The notes under the pieces: generated by a model | Databases searched by the model: none | The model's input: only the letters and a program-made list of their open reading frames with translations | What the model was told of the DNA's origin: nothing | Made by a program: the position numbers and the translations under genes | Assembly (NCBI GenBank): GCA_021784785.1 | Contig: JAJYHJ010000168.1 | Coordinates: 1-37,210 of the forward strand | Length of the DNA stretch: 37,210 nt | Direction: 5' to 3' | Source of the DNA: Actinomycetes bacterium | Lineage (GTDB): Bacteria > Actinomycetota > Acidimicrobiia > Acidimicrobiales > Acidimicrobiaceae | Part shown: positions 25,136 through 33,124 of the stretch, piece by piece | Numbering within the stretch: the first letter of the stretch is position 1 | Layout: every line of letters begins with the position of its first letter

Positions 25136-27291
25136 TGGCTGGTCCTATTATCTGGTACCGGCTGCGATGGCCCCGAAATGTCTCATCCCAGCAAGTTGAA
25201 CAGGCTTTTCTGCTGCTCAGTGCTACAGCTGGAACCCCGGTTGTAGTTGAAACAATTGGCAGCACTGACATGGTGGAACATCGTCTGGCCCTGCCAAGAG
25301 ACCGAGTCGGTAGTATCGTCCACCAGCTACGGGCAGCTCTCCCCGGACTGGCCGTTGAGAAAATTGATCGTTCCGAGAGCATATTCAATCGGGCGATAGA
25401 ACTGCGATTATCGACCCGTCGACGGCCACTTAGCACCGACAATCCTGAAATTGTCAGCACCGCTCTGCTGAGTGCTCTTTCTCACCTTGGTGCCAATGAG
25501 CACCTGGTTCTGCAGTGGGTGCTTGGCCGTCAGCTGTCTGCCAGTCCGGTTCCCAACAAGATCAATGCCTCTCATGAATTCTGGCTGACTGACGTGGCCG
25601 ATACGGTACGTGGCAAATCACAATCAGCTGACGGCGAATTTCGCACTGCCCTGCGCTCCAAACAAGCCGTCTCCGGTTGGCAGACTGTCGGGCGAGTTGG
25701 CGTTATGGCCAAGAGTGACTCAAGGCAGCGCCAGCTGATTCGCCAAGTGCTCGGAGCACTGCGCACCTCTGAAGCCCCCGGTGTCAGCTTCCGGGCTCGT
25801 TCGATTAGTCCTAAGCGAATCACGAGTGCTCATCTGCCCTTGTTCATCCCACTGCGGCTAAATGCAGTTGAACTGGCCACAGTATCCGGCTGGCCCCTCG
25901 GCGCCACAAATGATCTTCCGGTTGCCAAAGTTGGCAGTCGAATGCTGGCCCCAACATCAGCAATACCAAGATCGGGACGCATTATTGGCGAGGCAACCTT
26001 TCCAGGAAGAGAACGGCCCCTGGCAATCTCGGCAACTGACTCGCTGCGCCATCTCCATGTCCTTGGTCCAACCGGATCTGGAAAATCGACATTATTGCTC
26101 AATCTTGTAACCCAGGACATGGCAGATGGCAGAGGTGTGGCGGTAATTGAACCCAGAGGCGACCTGATTGCAGATATTTTGCGCCACGTTCCAGCGCACC
26201 GTGCAGGCGACGTAGTTCTGCTTGATCCAACCGATAACAAGCAACCAGTCGGACTCAATCCCTTGTCTGCTCACGGTCGTTCACCGGAACTGGTAGCCGA
26301 TCAGTTGCTTGGTGTCTTTCATAATCTCTACGCTGCCAACTGGGGACCGAGAACCCAGGATATTTTAGGTAGTGCTCTACTCACCCTTGCACGTAATCCC
26401 GGTATGACACTGGTGGCTTTGCCTTTGCTTCTAACCAATGCCGGTTTTCGCCGTCGATTGGTGTCCAGCCTTGATGATCCGATTGGCCTGGAGCCGTTTT
26501 GGGCTTCCTATGAAAACTGGAGCGAAGCGGAAAGAACTACCGCCATCTCACCGGTATTGAATAAGCTCCGTCCATTTTTATTGTCGCCTCAGATTAGAGC
26601 AATTATCGGGCAAGTAAGTCCACGTTTTCAAGTCCGTGAACTGTTCACCAAACGGAAAATACTGCTTGTCAATCTGGCTAAGGGAGAACTGGGACCGGAG
26701 ACAGCGGCACTGCTTGGCAGTTTGGTTATCGCCCAGCTGTGGCAGGCGACCTTGAGCCGTTCGATGCTTGCCCCGGAAAAGCGTCATCCGGTTTTCATAT
26801 ATGTCGACGAGTTCCAGGATTATTTGCGACTTCCCACTGATTTTGCCGATGCCCTGGCTCAAGCCCGGGGATTAGGCGTGGGATTTATCTTGGCTCATCA
26901 GTACATGCATCAGCTCGATGTGCCAATGCGTTCAGCGGTAATAAACAACGCCCAGTCCCGGGTCGCCTTTCGACTGCCAAACGAAGACGCCAAGCTGATC
27001 GCTGCCGGAAGCAGTTTGGAACCGGAAGATTTTCAGAGTCTTAGTGCTTACCACTGCTATGTGCAACTACTTGCCCGAAATTCGGTTCAGCCTTGGTGCA
27101 GTGCCCGGACCCTTTTACCAGATGGTTCTTCGAGTGATCCGGAGCTGATTCGAGCTGCATCGCGGGATGCCTACGGAATTGACCGCAGTGTTGTCGAGGC
27201 CGCCATTCGTGAACTGGCCTATGGGCGAAAAACTGAGCCAAGTGATGATCTTGGCCGCCGCCGCCGCAAAAGCGGGATGGCTTATGAGTGA
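25135..27291 (+). CDS. Type IV coupling protein-like ATPase (HerA/TraG class)
   Basis: 718 residues from the ATG at 25135, which overlaps the previous stop; a GTG at 25132 is the alternative. The N-terminal ~300 residues are soluble, with no membrane span, unlike classical VirD4. Walker A GPTGSGKST is near 311-319, with a conserved AVIEPRGDLIADIL strand soon after. Walker B VFIYVDEFQDYL is near 552-563 and AHQYMHQL, the sensor region typical of TraD/TraG (TraM-recognition domain), about 30 residues later. The family moves DNA during conjugation or mobilisation. It belongs to the lineage I know from actinobacterial integrative elements. No VirB4 or other mating-channel gene is in the window. 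Confidence 0.82.
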   Translation: MAGPIIWYRLRWPRNVSSQQVEQAFLLLSATAGTPVVVETIGSTDMVEHRLALPRDRVGSIVHQLRAALPGLAVEKIDRSESIFNRAIELRLSTRRRPLSTDNPEIVSTALLSALSHLGANEHLVLQWVLGRQLSASPVPNKINASHEFWLTDVADTVRGKSQSADGEFRTALRSKQAVSGWQTVGRVGVMAKSDSRQRQLIRQVLGALRTSEAPGVSFRARSISPKRITSAHLPLFIPLRLNAVELATVSGWPLGATNDLPVAKVGSRMLAPTSAIPRSGRIIGEATFPGRERPLAISATDSLRHLHVLGPTGSGKSTLLLNLVTQDMADGRGVAVIEPRGDLIADILRHVPAHRAGDVVLLDPTDNKQPVGLNPLSAHGRSPELVADQLLGVFHNLYAANWGPRTQDILGSALLTLARNPGMTLVALPLLLTNAGFRRRLVSSLDDPIGLEPFWASYENWSEAERTTAISPVLNKLRPFLLSPQIRAIIGQVSPRFQVRELFTKRKILLVNLAKGELGPETAALLGSLVIAQLWQATLSRSMLAPEKRHPVFIYVDEFQDYLRLPTDFADALAQARGLGVGFILAHQYMHQLDVPMRSAVINNAQSRVAFRLPNEDAKLIAAGSSLEPEDFQSLSAYHCYVQLLARNSVQPWCSARTLLPDGSSSDPELIRAASRDAYGIDRSVVEAAIRELAYGRKTEPSDDLGRRRRKSGMAYE

Positions 27292-27615
27292 CTTTGGGCG
27301 ATGTCCGCTCGCTCTACCGGTCGTGTGGCCAACAGGGGCGGGAACCACCTGGCCAGAAGTCATAAATGCTCCGACAAGGGCGCGGACTCTATTGCGACTT
27401 CGCTGCATTCTCTCTTTCTTTGCCACAGGCCGGGGGCCTGAGCCGAAGGCGACCAAAAAAGGCTCTGGCTGGACGGACCATAGTCTCAGAACAATCAACA
27501 ACCAGCTAACTAGAGGGGGTTATCCGTCCCTTCGTGTCGCCAAATTCCCCCTCACTTACACCTTTCATTTTCTCTCTACAGGTGTGGAATCAGCACACAG
27601 CTCGGAGGGGTTTCG
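27292..27615. other. Inverted-repeat-rich gap between T4CP and relaxation gene (candidate oriT)
   Basis: 324 bases containing CAGGCC/GGCCTG (27426-27431 and 27435-27440, 3-base loop), GAGCC/GGCTC around 27441-27465, and GAGGGGG (27513-27519) with CCCCCTC (27547-27553). A long interrupted structure immediately upstream of a relaxation protein is where a transfer origin would lie. A plus-frame ORF (ATG 27284 to TGA 27619, 111 residues) also spans it, overlapping both neighbours as ATGA. Its protein is low-complexity Arg/Pro/Gly/Thr text with no domain, so I favour a non-coding site. Confidence 0.45.
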
Positions 27616-28419
27616 ATGAGTGATCAACGAACCAGTTCCAAAGGACTGAGGATATCACGCCAGCAGCTCTCAACCCGGGATCTTGAGGTAATCCAGAAGG
27701 TGTTTGAGCTGCGGCTGATGAGCACGCGTCAGATCGAAGCTGTCTATTTTGACATCGAAGATTACGCCAGTGCCTTATCGGCGGCCCGCAGCTGTCGTCG
27801 GGTTCTGGCCGGACTGACCAGGGACCGGCTGCTGGTGCGACTGGATCGTCGGGTCGGCGGAGTTAGGGCTGGGTCAGCCTCCTATATTTACGCCCTTGGT
27901 CCGGTCGGCCATCGGATGCTAGAGACAGCTGGCAATCGTCCCAGATTTCGGGAACCAACCACCACTTTCGTTGATCACACTCTGGCTGTCACCCAGCTGG
28001 TGGTAGATGTGACGCTGGCCAGCCGTGTTGGCGCGTTCGAGATTCTCAGCTGTCAGAGCGAGCCGCGCTGTTGGCGGGAATTTTCCGGACTGGGCGGTCC
28101 GATGTTTCTGCGGCCCGATCTGTTTCTGGCTCTCGGTGTGGGCGATTACGAAATGCGCTGGTTCGTCGAGATAGACATGGGTAGTGAGCACCTGCCAGTC
28201 CTTCTTCGCAAGTGCCATATCTACGACGCCTACTACCGCTCCGGCAAGGAACAGGCGACTCATGGTGTCCATCCCCAGGTCTGCTGGATTATGCCGGAGG
28301 AAAAACGTGCGGAGCGACTACAGGCAGCTATTGCCGGTGATCTCAGGTTGACCAAGGCACTCTTTGTCACGACAACCTTTGAACAAGCGTTGTCGACACT
28401 TAGCGGAGGCGGTTCATGA
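27616..28419 (+). CDS. Replication-relaxation family protein
   Basis: 267 residues with GGAGGGG before the ATG. The N-terminal winged-helix region (LSTRDLEVIQKVFELRLMST, then RQIEAVYF) and the later RPDLFLALG...EMRWFVEIDMG core fit the Replic_Relax family of Gram-positive plasmids and integrative elements, which is thought to act at replication or transfer origins. The RPD...EID pattern recalls a PD-(D/E)xK-like nuclease core. It sits just after the repeat-rich gap and overlaps the methyltransferase start as ATGA, forming the core transfer/replication module. Confidence 0.75.
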   Translation: MSDQRTSSKGLRISRQQLSTRDLEVIQKVFELRLMSTRQIEAVYFDIEDYASALSAARSCRRVLAGLTRDRLLVRLDRRVGGVRAGSASYIYALGPVGHRMLETAGNRPRFREPTTTFVDHTLAVTQLVVDVTLASRVGAFEILSCQSEPRCWREFSGLGGPMFLRPDLFLALGVGDYEMRWFVEIDMGSEHLPVLLRKCHIYDAYYRSGKEQATHGVHPQVCWIMPEEKRAERLQAAIAGDLRLTKALFVTTTFEQALSTLSGGGS

Positions 28420-29486
28420 GCGGCCAATCAGGCAGGAATCTGCCCGGCAGCTCAATTACCACCAATACCGTCATCGTCGGTGATGTCCGCAAGCGGCTGG
28501 CGGAAGTTCCTGAGTCTTCGGTAGATTCTGTGGTGACTTCCCCGCCTTATTTTCAGCTTCGCGACTATGGAACCGAACACCAAATGGGTCTTGAGCCTGA
28601 TGTATCGGCCTGGGTCAATGAACTGCGACTGGTGATGGGTGGACTAGCTAGAGTGCTCAAGCCGACCGGATCGGTCTGGCTAAACCTGGGAGACAGCTTC
28701 AGCCGCCACCAGCATTTTGGGGCACCGCCAAAAAGTCTGCTGCTGGGACCGGAGAGGTTAGCACTGGCTCTTATAGAAGACGGCTGGACGATTCGTAACA
28801 AAGTGATCTGGGCCAAAACCCGCTCCATGCCAAGCAGCGTTCGAGACCGCCTGTCGTGCACCTGGGAGGTGATCTATTTTCTGACCCGTTCCCGTCATTA
28901 CTACTTCGATCTTGACGCCATCAGGATTCCCCACGTTACGTCACTCAAACACCCCTCCAAAGCACCGAAACCCTACCCACCGCTATCGGCCAGTCCACCA
29001 AATTGGGCCGGGCCCTTGGCTGGCAACAATATTGGCCTGGCAAAGCTGAAGGCTCAAGGGTTGAGTGGTCATCCCCTCGGTAAGAATCCCGGAGACGTCT
29101 GGACAATGGCATCGGCGAATTTTCGGGGTGAACACTTCGCCACTTTCCCACAGCGTCTGGTACAGAGGCCCCTGCTGGCAACCTGTCCGGAAAAGGTCTG
29201 TACCCGTTGCGGCAGTCCCTGGCAGCGAGGCCCAGCCAAGACTGTTGGACATATTGCAGTAGCTGGGGATTTGCGTCCATCTTGTAAGTGTCGCAAGGGG
29301 TGGCGTCCAGGGGTGGTGCTGGATCCGTTTTTCGGCGCCGGAACCGTTGGATTGGTGGCTGAGGCGCATAAGCGGGACTGGCTTGGTATCGAGCTGAACC
29401 CCCGCTTTGCCAAACTGGCCATGGACCGCATAACTGGGGCCCGGATCGCCAGAGCTGAAAGGGCAGCAAAGGAGGAGGTTTCATGA
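28416..29486 (+). CDS. Beta-class site-specific DNA methyltransferase
   Basis: 356 residues. Motif IV TSPPY at 41-45 comes before motif I DPFFGAGT at 303-310, the beta-class order shared by N4-cytosine and some N6-adenine enzymes; TSPPY rather than DPPY favours N4-cytosine but does not prove it. A zinc-ribbon-like insert lies just before motif I (CPEKVCTRCGSPW, later SCKCRKGW). No partner endonuclease gene is adjacent. As an orphan enzyme of a mobile element it could mask element DNA from host restriction or time replication (inference). Its start overlaps the relaxation gene and its stop overlaps the following 46-residue ORF. Confidence 0.88.
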   Translation: MSGQSGRNLPGSSITTNTVIVGDVRKRLAEVPESSVDSVVTSPPYFQLRDYGTEHQMGLEPDVSAWVNELRLVMGGLARVLKPTGSVWLNLGDSFSRHQHFGAPPKSLLLGPERLALALIEDGWTIRNKVIWAKTRSMPSSVRDRLSCTWEVIYFLTRSRHYYFDLDAIRIPHVTSLKHPSKAPKPYPPLSASPPNWAGPLAGNNIGLAKLKAQGLSGHPLGKNPGDVWTMASANFRGEHFATFPQRLVQRPLLATCPEKVCTRCGSPWQRGPAKTVGHIAVAGDLRPSCKCRKGWRPGVVLDPFFGAGTVGLVAEAHKRDWLGIELNPRFAKLAMDRITGARIARAERAAKEEVS

Positions 29487-29623
29487 CACATGATTGCCTC
29501 GTCGGTGAAATGCGGCTTTACGAGGAGATGCCATCAGGGGATCGCCGGTCGCACCAAACCGAGGAGGATATGGTCATGAGCCATGTTTCACTCAAGTACT
29601 TCACTCAGGAGGTGGCACTGTGA
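29483..29623 (+). CDS. 46-residue small protein, coupled on both sides
   Basis: ATG at 29483 with GGAGGAGG five bases upstream; it overlaps the methyltransferase stop (ATGA), and its own TGA overlaps the GTG of the next gene (GTGA). Sequence starts MTHDCLVGEMRLYEEMPSGD and ends LKYFTQEVAL; acidic, no membrane segment. Double overlap plus a near-perfect ribosome site makes translation likely. It may mainly couple expression of its neighbours. No family recognised. Confidence 0.6.
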   Translation: MTHDCLVGEMRLYEEMPSGDRRSHQTEEDMVMSHVSLKYFTQEVAL

Positions 29624-29934
29624 AATCACTTGCCATTCGCTTGGAAGAAGATACACACGCCCAGCTGACAATGATTGCCCAGCTCGAGGAACTCACGATA
29701 AGCGACGCTATTCGCCAAGCCATCGAGAGTTTTATTGAGACAAAGCGGGCCAATCCGCAACTGGCTGGACGGGCTGAAGCCGTTCTCGCTGAAATCGAGA
29801 ATGATGCCGCCAAACGGCGTGAAGCCATCGTCACCCTATTTGGGAACGATAGTTCTACACCGGAGCCAGGTAGTCCAATGGAAACAAAACCCCAACGGTC
29901 CAACCGCTCAAAGGAAAATGAGCCAGCTTTATAG
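29620..29934 (+). CDS. Ribbon-helix-helix (CopG-like) DNA-binding protein
   Basis: 104 residues from a GTG with AGGAGG 9 bases upstream. The N-terminal MKSLAIRLEEDTHAQLTMIA, then ISDAIRQAIESFIETKR, is a canonical ribbon-helix-helix: one beta strand then two helices. A charged helical extension and a disordered Pro/Ser/Lys tail follow. Likely a repressor or relaxosome accessory factor for this element. Its gene closes the transfer cluster and is followed by a large interrupted palindrome, a plausible target. Confidence 0.75.
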   Translation: MKSLAIRLEEDTHAQLTMIAQLEELTISDAIRQAIESFIETKRANPQLAGRAEAVLAEIENDAAKRREAIVTLFGNDSSTPEPGSPMETKPQRSNRSKENEPAL

Positions 29935-29954
29935 CTGAGTATCCATTTCCATCC

Positions 29955-30006
29955 TGACAGGGACTTTCTGAATCGCAATTATGCGAACCTCAAAAAGTCC
30001 CTGTCA
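29955..30006. repeat. Large interrupted palindrome upstream of ardA
   Basis: TGACAGGGACTTT (29955-29967) and AAAGTCCCTGTCA (29994-30006) are perfect 13-bp arms. The 26-base interior contains TCGCA-ATTA-TGCGA (29973-29986), a second stem almost concentric with the first. No U-run follows, so a simple terminator is not the best reading. It lies 41 bases before the ardA ATG. Possible roles: single-strand promoter, origin, operator or attenuator. Confidence 0.65.
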
Positions 30007-30047
30007 ATAACCCAATAAAAGATCATGAATAACTAAGGAGGTGAACT

Positions 30048-30647
30048 ATGGAAGACGAACCGAAAATACCAGAGGATGAACAAACACAAGATAGAACTGA
30101 GCAGTTAGACGATCAGCCGCGCATTTACGTAGCCAGTCTGAGTGACTATAACGACGGCTACCTGCATGGCACCTGGATCAATGCCGCCCAGGAGCCAGAA
30201 GATATCCACGCAGCAATTCAAGACATGCTGGCAAGATCTCCAACACCGGGAGCTGAGGAGTATGCCATACATGATTATGAGAACTTTGGACCATTGAGGC
30301 TCGACGAATATGAGAGCATTGAAACTGTTGCTCTCCTGGCCCGGGGAATTGCTGAACACGGAGTAGCCTATGCCCACTGGGCGGCAGTGGTTGAAGATAG
30401 TAGTCCAGAAGCACTGGGCCGTTTTGAGGATGCCTACCGCGGACACTTCGACAGCCTGGTCGACTATGCCGCTCAACTCTTTGATGATTTCGGTTATAAC
30501 GATCTGATCGAAACCATAGTGCCAGAGCACCTTCGGTCTTATGTCCGTATTGACATTGAAGCCTTTGCCCGAGACCTTGAAGCATCGGGAAGCATAACCA
30601 CAAGTGAGGGAGACGGGGGTGTTTATGTATTTGATGAAATCTATTGA
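30048..30647 (+). CDS. ardA: ArdA-type antirestriction protein
   Basis: 199 residues, very acidic. RIYVASLSDYNDGYLHGTWI near 25-44 is the ArdA opening signature. IHDYENFGPLRLDEYESIE near 79-97 and the helical middle follow the family pattern. The first ~22 residues are an extra acidic extension. The family mimics bent B-form DNA and occupies the DNA groove of type I restriction enzymes, protecting incoming plasmids (established). The ribosome site AAGGAGGTG is excellent. It is preceded by a large palindrome. A complete type I system lies 8 kb upstream in this window, so the element carries both sides of the conflict. Confidence 0.88.
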   Translation: MEDEPKIPEDEQTQDRTEQLDDQPRIYVASLSDYNDGYLHGTWINAAQEPEDIHAAIQDMLARSPTPGAEEYAIHDYENFGPLRLDEYESIETVALLARGIAEHGVAYAHWAAVVEDSSPEALGRFEDAYRGHFDSLVDYAAQLFDDFGYNDLIETIVPEHLRSYVRIDIEAFARDLEASGSITTSEGDGGVYVFDEIY

Positions 30648-30669
30648 ATTTTCCCGTTGTGGAATTAGC

Positions 30670-30708
30670 AATAATGGGATGCGTACGCGCATTATTCCTG
30701 GTAGAATG
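30670..30708 (+). promoter_or_regulatory. Inverted repeats and -10 upstream of the XRE gene
   Basis: AATAATG (30670-30676) pairs with CATTATT (30690-30696), and inside them ATGCG (30679-30683) pairs with CGCAT (30688-30692). TAGAAT at about 30702-30707 resembles a -10; the -35 is poor. A likely autoregulatory operator for the XRE regulator at 30734. Confidence 0.35.
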
Positions 30709-30733
30709 GGTGTTAGGAAAAGGAAATATATTC

Positions 30734-31144
30734 ATGAATCCAGAACAATCAAAGGCACTTGGAGAATTATTCCGCCAGAAACGCAAGGAGCTGGGTTATT
30801 CGGTCTATCAGGTGGCCGATGCCGCTGGAGTGCGCAGCTCGACCGTGGTTCGTTTCGAACAAGGCAAATTCGCCGCTCCAAGACCCGACAAGCTGGCCCG
30901 GTTTGCCAGTCTTTTGGGGATACCCTTAGCCGATGTATATGCCCGGGCCGGATACCTGGTACCCGACGAACTGCCAACCTTCGAGTCTTATCTGAAAACC
31001 AAGTACCGGGATCTTCCCGCAGCTGCGGTTATCGAGCTGAAAAAACTCTTCGAAGAACTCTCAGCTCAACATGGCATAGAAATCAGTCAAGCAGTTCCGG
31101 TTACGGAAGAGGCAGGTGATGATGAAACCAGAGACAGCGCATGA
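30734..31144 (+). CDS. XRE-family transcriptional regulator
   Basis: 136 residues from the ATG at 30734, preceded by AAAAGGAAA; a longer reading from 30644 would add a hydrophobic, promoter-covered stretch and is rejected. ALGELFRQKRKELGYSVYQV, then AGVRSSTVVRFEQGKFAAPR, is a Cro/C1-type helix-turn-helix at about residues 8-62. The C-terminal part is helical with an acidic end and has no peptidase motif. It probably controls the recombinase or its own gene, with the operator-like repeats just upstream. Confidence 0.75.
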   Translation: MNPEQSKALGELFRQKRKELGYSVYQVADAAGVRSSTVVRFEQGKFAAPRPDKLARFASLLGIPLADVYARAGYLVPDELPTFESYLKTKYRDLPAAAVIELKKLFEELSAQHGIEISQAVPVTEEAGDDETRDSA

Positions 31145-31249
31145 TAAGTCGGGTACGACAGACACCGAAGTGGCAGCCATCAAGGTCAAATCCTTATAGG
31201 TCTGAATTGAACTACCAGATCAGGTTATATATGAAAGGAGACACATCTT
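31145..31249 (+). other. Short gap with overlapping mini-ORFs before the recombinase
   Basis: Two short frames lie here: ATG 31121 (25 codons, ending IKVKSL) and ATG 31141, which overlaps the XRE stop as ATGA (48 codons, running 38 bases into the recombinase gene). A small excisionase-like factor would be expected near here, but neither peptide shows a domain. Both are left uncalled. Confidence 0.25.
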
Positions 31250-33016
31250 ATGACCAAATCATTGACATCGCCAAAGGTAGAGAATAGCGAACAGGCTCAG
31301 GCTGTCATTTACCTGCGTGTTTCCACCAAGGAGCAGGCGGAGATGGGCGGCGAAGCTGAAGGCTACTCCATCCCGGCACAAAGGGAAGCCTGTATACGCA
31401 AAGCCAGTTCTCTTGGAGCAATCGTTTCCAACGAGTTTGTTGATCGAGGTGAATCAGCCAAATCGGCTGATCGGCCTGAACTTCAAAAACTACTGGACTT
31501 CGTTACCACACAACCAATCAGGTACGTAATAGTCCACAAAGTCGATCGGCTGGCACGCAACCGGGCAGACGATGTCACCATCAACCTGGCCCTTCAGAAA
31601 GCTGGTGCACAGCTTGTCTCAGTTACCGAGAACATTGACGAGACACCTTCGGGAATTTTGCTGCACGGCATTATGAGTTCGATCGCTGAGTTTTATTCTC
31701 GCAACTTAGCTAACGAGGTCATCAAGGGTAGTGTTCAGAAAGCCAAGTCCGGAGGTACACCATCACGAGCTCCGATTGGTTATCTGAATGTCCGATCCAT
31801 CGAACAAGGCCGTGAAGTCCGAGGTGTAGAGATTGATCCGGTACGGGGTCCAATCATGGCCTGGGCCTTTGATGCCTATGCAACTGGCGACTGGACCCTA
31901 AGGGATCTACTGGCCGAGGTGACTGATAAAGGTCTAACTTCAAATCCTGGACCAAACACACCATCGAAACCTCTGGGACTATCTCATTTTCACCATCTGC
32001 TTCGCCATCCCTACTACATGGGAATTGTGCGTTACTGTGGAGTGCTCTACCAAGGCAAGCATCAACCGCTAGTTTCTAAAGAGATTTGGCAGAAAGTCCA
32101 GGATCGACTCTCAGCCAGCAACTTTGCCGGTGAAAAGCGACGGGTACATCCTCACTACCTGAAAGGTTCAGTGTTCTGTGGGCAATGTGGCAGCTCCCTG
32201 GTTGTGAGTCATACCAAGAACCGCCATGGCAAGACCTATCCCTATTTCATATGTATTGGTCGTCAACAACGCCGAACCAACTGTACCCAGAAAGCCATCT
32301 TCATTGACCATACCGAAGAGGCGATAACCGACTACTACTCCACTGTGCAGCTAGCTGATGAGCAAATCGTCCAGATCAGAGCCTTTGTTATAAATGAACT
32401 ACAGAAAATGCGAACTGATACTGATCGTGAACGAAGCGTTCAGGACACAAGACTACGCAAGCTCAAAACAGAACGAAAAATTCTCCTTGATGCTCATTAC
32501 GCCGGAGCCATACCTCTGGAGTTACTGAAGAGCGAACAGAGTCGAATTACTCAAGGAATCGAAGTTGCAGAGAGTCGGCTGGAAGCCATCAACAAGGGCT
32601 TTGATGTGGCTGAGACAAATTTACGTCGGGCATTGCAACTGGTTGCCGACTGTGAGACTGCCTACCGAGAAGCACCCAACCCAATTCGCAGGCAGTTTAA
32701 CCAGGCTTTTTTCAAGCAATTGTTGATTGATGAGAACTACAAAGTTACCGGTGAGCTTGCAAAGCCTTTCGATATCCTCCTGGGAGAAGAACTACGACAG
32801 GCAGCAGCGCTGAAGGCAGTAGATGATCTGCGGGAAGCTGTCGACAAGGTATTAGAGGAGCAAAGCGACAGGATTGAGACTGGCGACTGTGAGTTGGCAC
32901 TTGTTGGTGCCGGACTTGGTTCATCTGAATCCCTGACCTCTTATTTAGGTCAGGGTTTGAAATACGAAACGATGGTGGGCACTAGAGGACTCGAACCTCC
33001 GACCTCAGCCGTGTGA
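31250..33016 (+). CDS. Large serine recombinase (integrase)
   Basis: 588 residues; AAAGGAG 9 bases before the ATG. The resolvase domain has the nucleophile Ser25 (YLRVSTKEQ), with VHKVDRLARN near 95-104. The recombinase domain runs to about 290 and includes GVLYQGKHQPLVSKEIWQKV. The zinc ribbon has Cys310-x2-Cys313 with partner Cys335 and Cys345. A coiled coil follows at about 375-480. The frame continues through a hairpin and then into the antisense of tRNA-Val, giving the tell-tale ending VGTRGLEPPTSAV. It probably integrates the element at this tRNA (inference from position). Confidence 0.9.
   Translation: MTKSLTSPKVENSEQAQAVIYLRVSTKEQAEMGGEAEGYSIPAQREACIRKASSLGAIVSNEFVDRGESAKSADRPELQKLLDFVTTQPIRYVIVHKVDRLARNRADDVTINLALQKAGAQLVSVTENIDETPSGILLHGIMSSIAEFYSRNLANEVIKGSVQKAKSGGTPSRAPIGYLNVRSIEQGREVRGVEIDPVRGPIMAWAFDAYATGDWTLRDLLAEVTDKGLTSNPGPNTPSKPLGLSHFHHLLRHPYYMGIVRYCGVLYQGKHQPLVSKEIWQKVQDRLSASNFAGEKRRVHPHYLKGSVFCGQCGSSLVVSHTKNRHGKTYPYFICIGRQQRRTNCTQKAIFIDHTEEAITDYYSTVQLADEQIVQIRAFVINELQKMRTDTDRERSVQDTRLRKLKTERKILLDAHYAGAIPLELLKSEQSRITQGIEVAESRLEAINKGFDVAETNLRRALQLVADCETAYREAPNPIRRQFNQAFFKQLLIDENYKVTGELAKPFDILLGEELRQAAALKAVDDLREAVDKVLEEQSDRIETGDCELALVGAGLGSSESLTSYLGQGLKYETMVGTRGLEPPTSAV
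32931..32955. terminator. Hairpin at the recombinase/tRNA boundary
   Basis: CCCTGACC (32931-32938) and GGTCAGGG (32948-32955) form an 8-bp GC-rich stem with a 9-base loop. It is followed on plus by TTT, and on minus it lies 18 bases past the tRNA 3' end. It may end transcripts from either side or be part of the recombination site. Confidence 0.4.
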
Positions 33017-33049
33017 AGGCTGCGCTCTAACCAACTGAGCTAAGCGCCC
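32973..33049 (-). tRNA. tRNA-Val(CAC)
   Basis: 77 bases including an encoded CCA. The acceptor stem GGGCGCT pairs with AGTGCCC, and the D-stem is GCTC/GAGC. The anticodon stem CAGCC/GGCTG encloses the loop TTCACAC with anticodon CAC (reads GUG). The T-stem is GGAGG/CCTCT with loop TTCGAGT. All stems pair, so the gene is intact. The recombinase frame overlaps its 3' half by 44 bases antisense, which is typical of an integration site where the element restores the tRNA end. Confidence 0.95.
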
Positions 33050-33124
33050 TAGCTTCAAATACCAACACTATGATAGCGCGTAACGAGGGTGTGCTCTTCA
33101 TTGTTATTTTTGTGCGACTAAATG

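Noticed and set aside
27115-27501. 128-residue minus-strand ORF in the T4CP/relaxation gap
   Set aside because: Antisense to the T4CP end and to the hairpin region; no domain and no ribosome site.
28565-29491. Several long minus-strand ORFs opposite the methyltransferase
   Set aside because: Antisense shadows of a gene with clear methyltransferase motifs.
30105-30786. Two ~200-residue minus-strand ORFs opposite ardA
   Set aside because: Mirror-frame shadows of ardA; ArdA itself has a family match and an excellent ribosome site.
31121-31287. Two mini-ORFs that might be an excisionase
   Set aside because: One overlaps the recombinase gene; neither shows a basic or HTH pattern.
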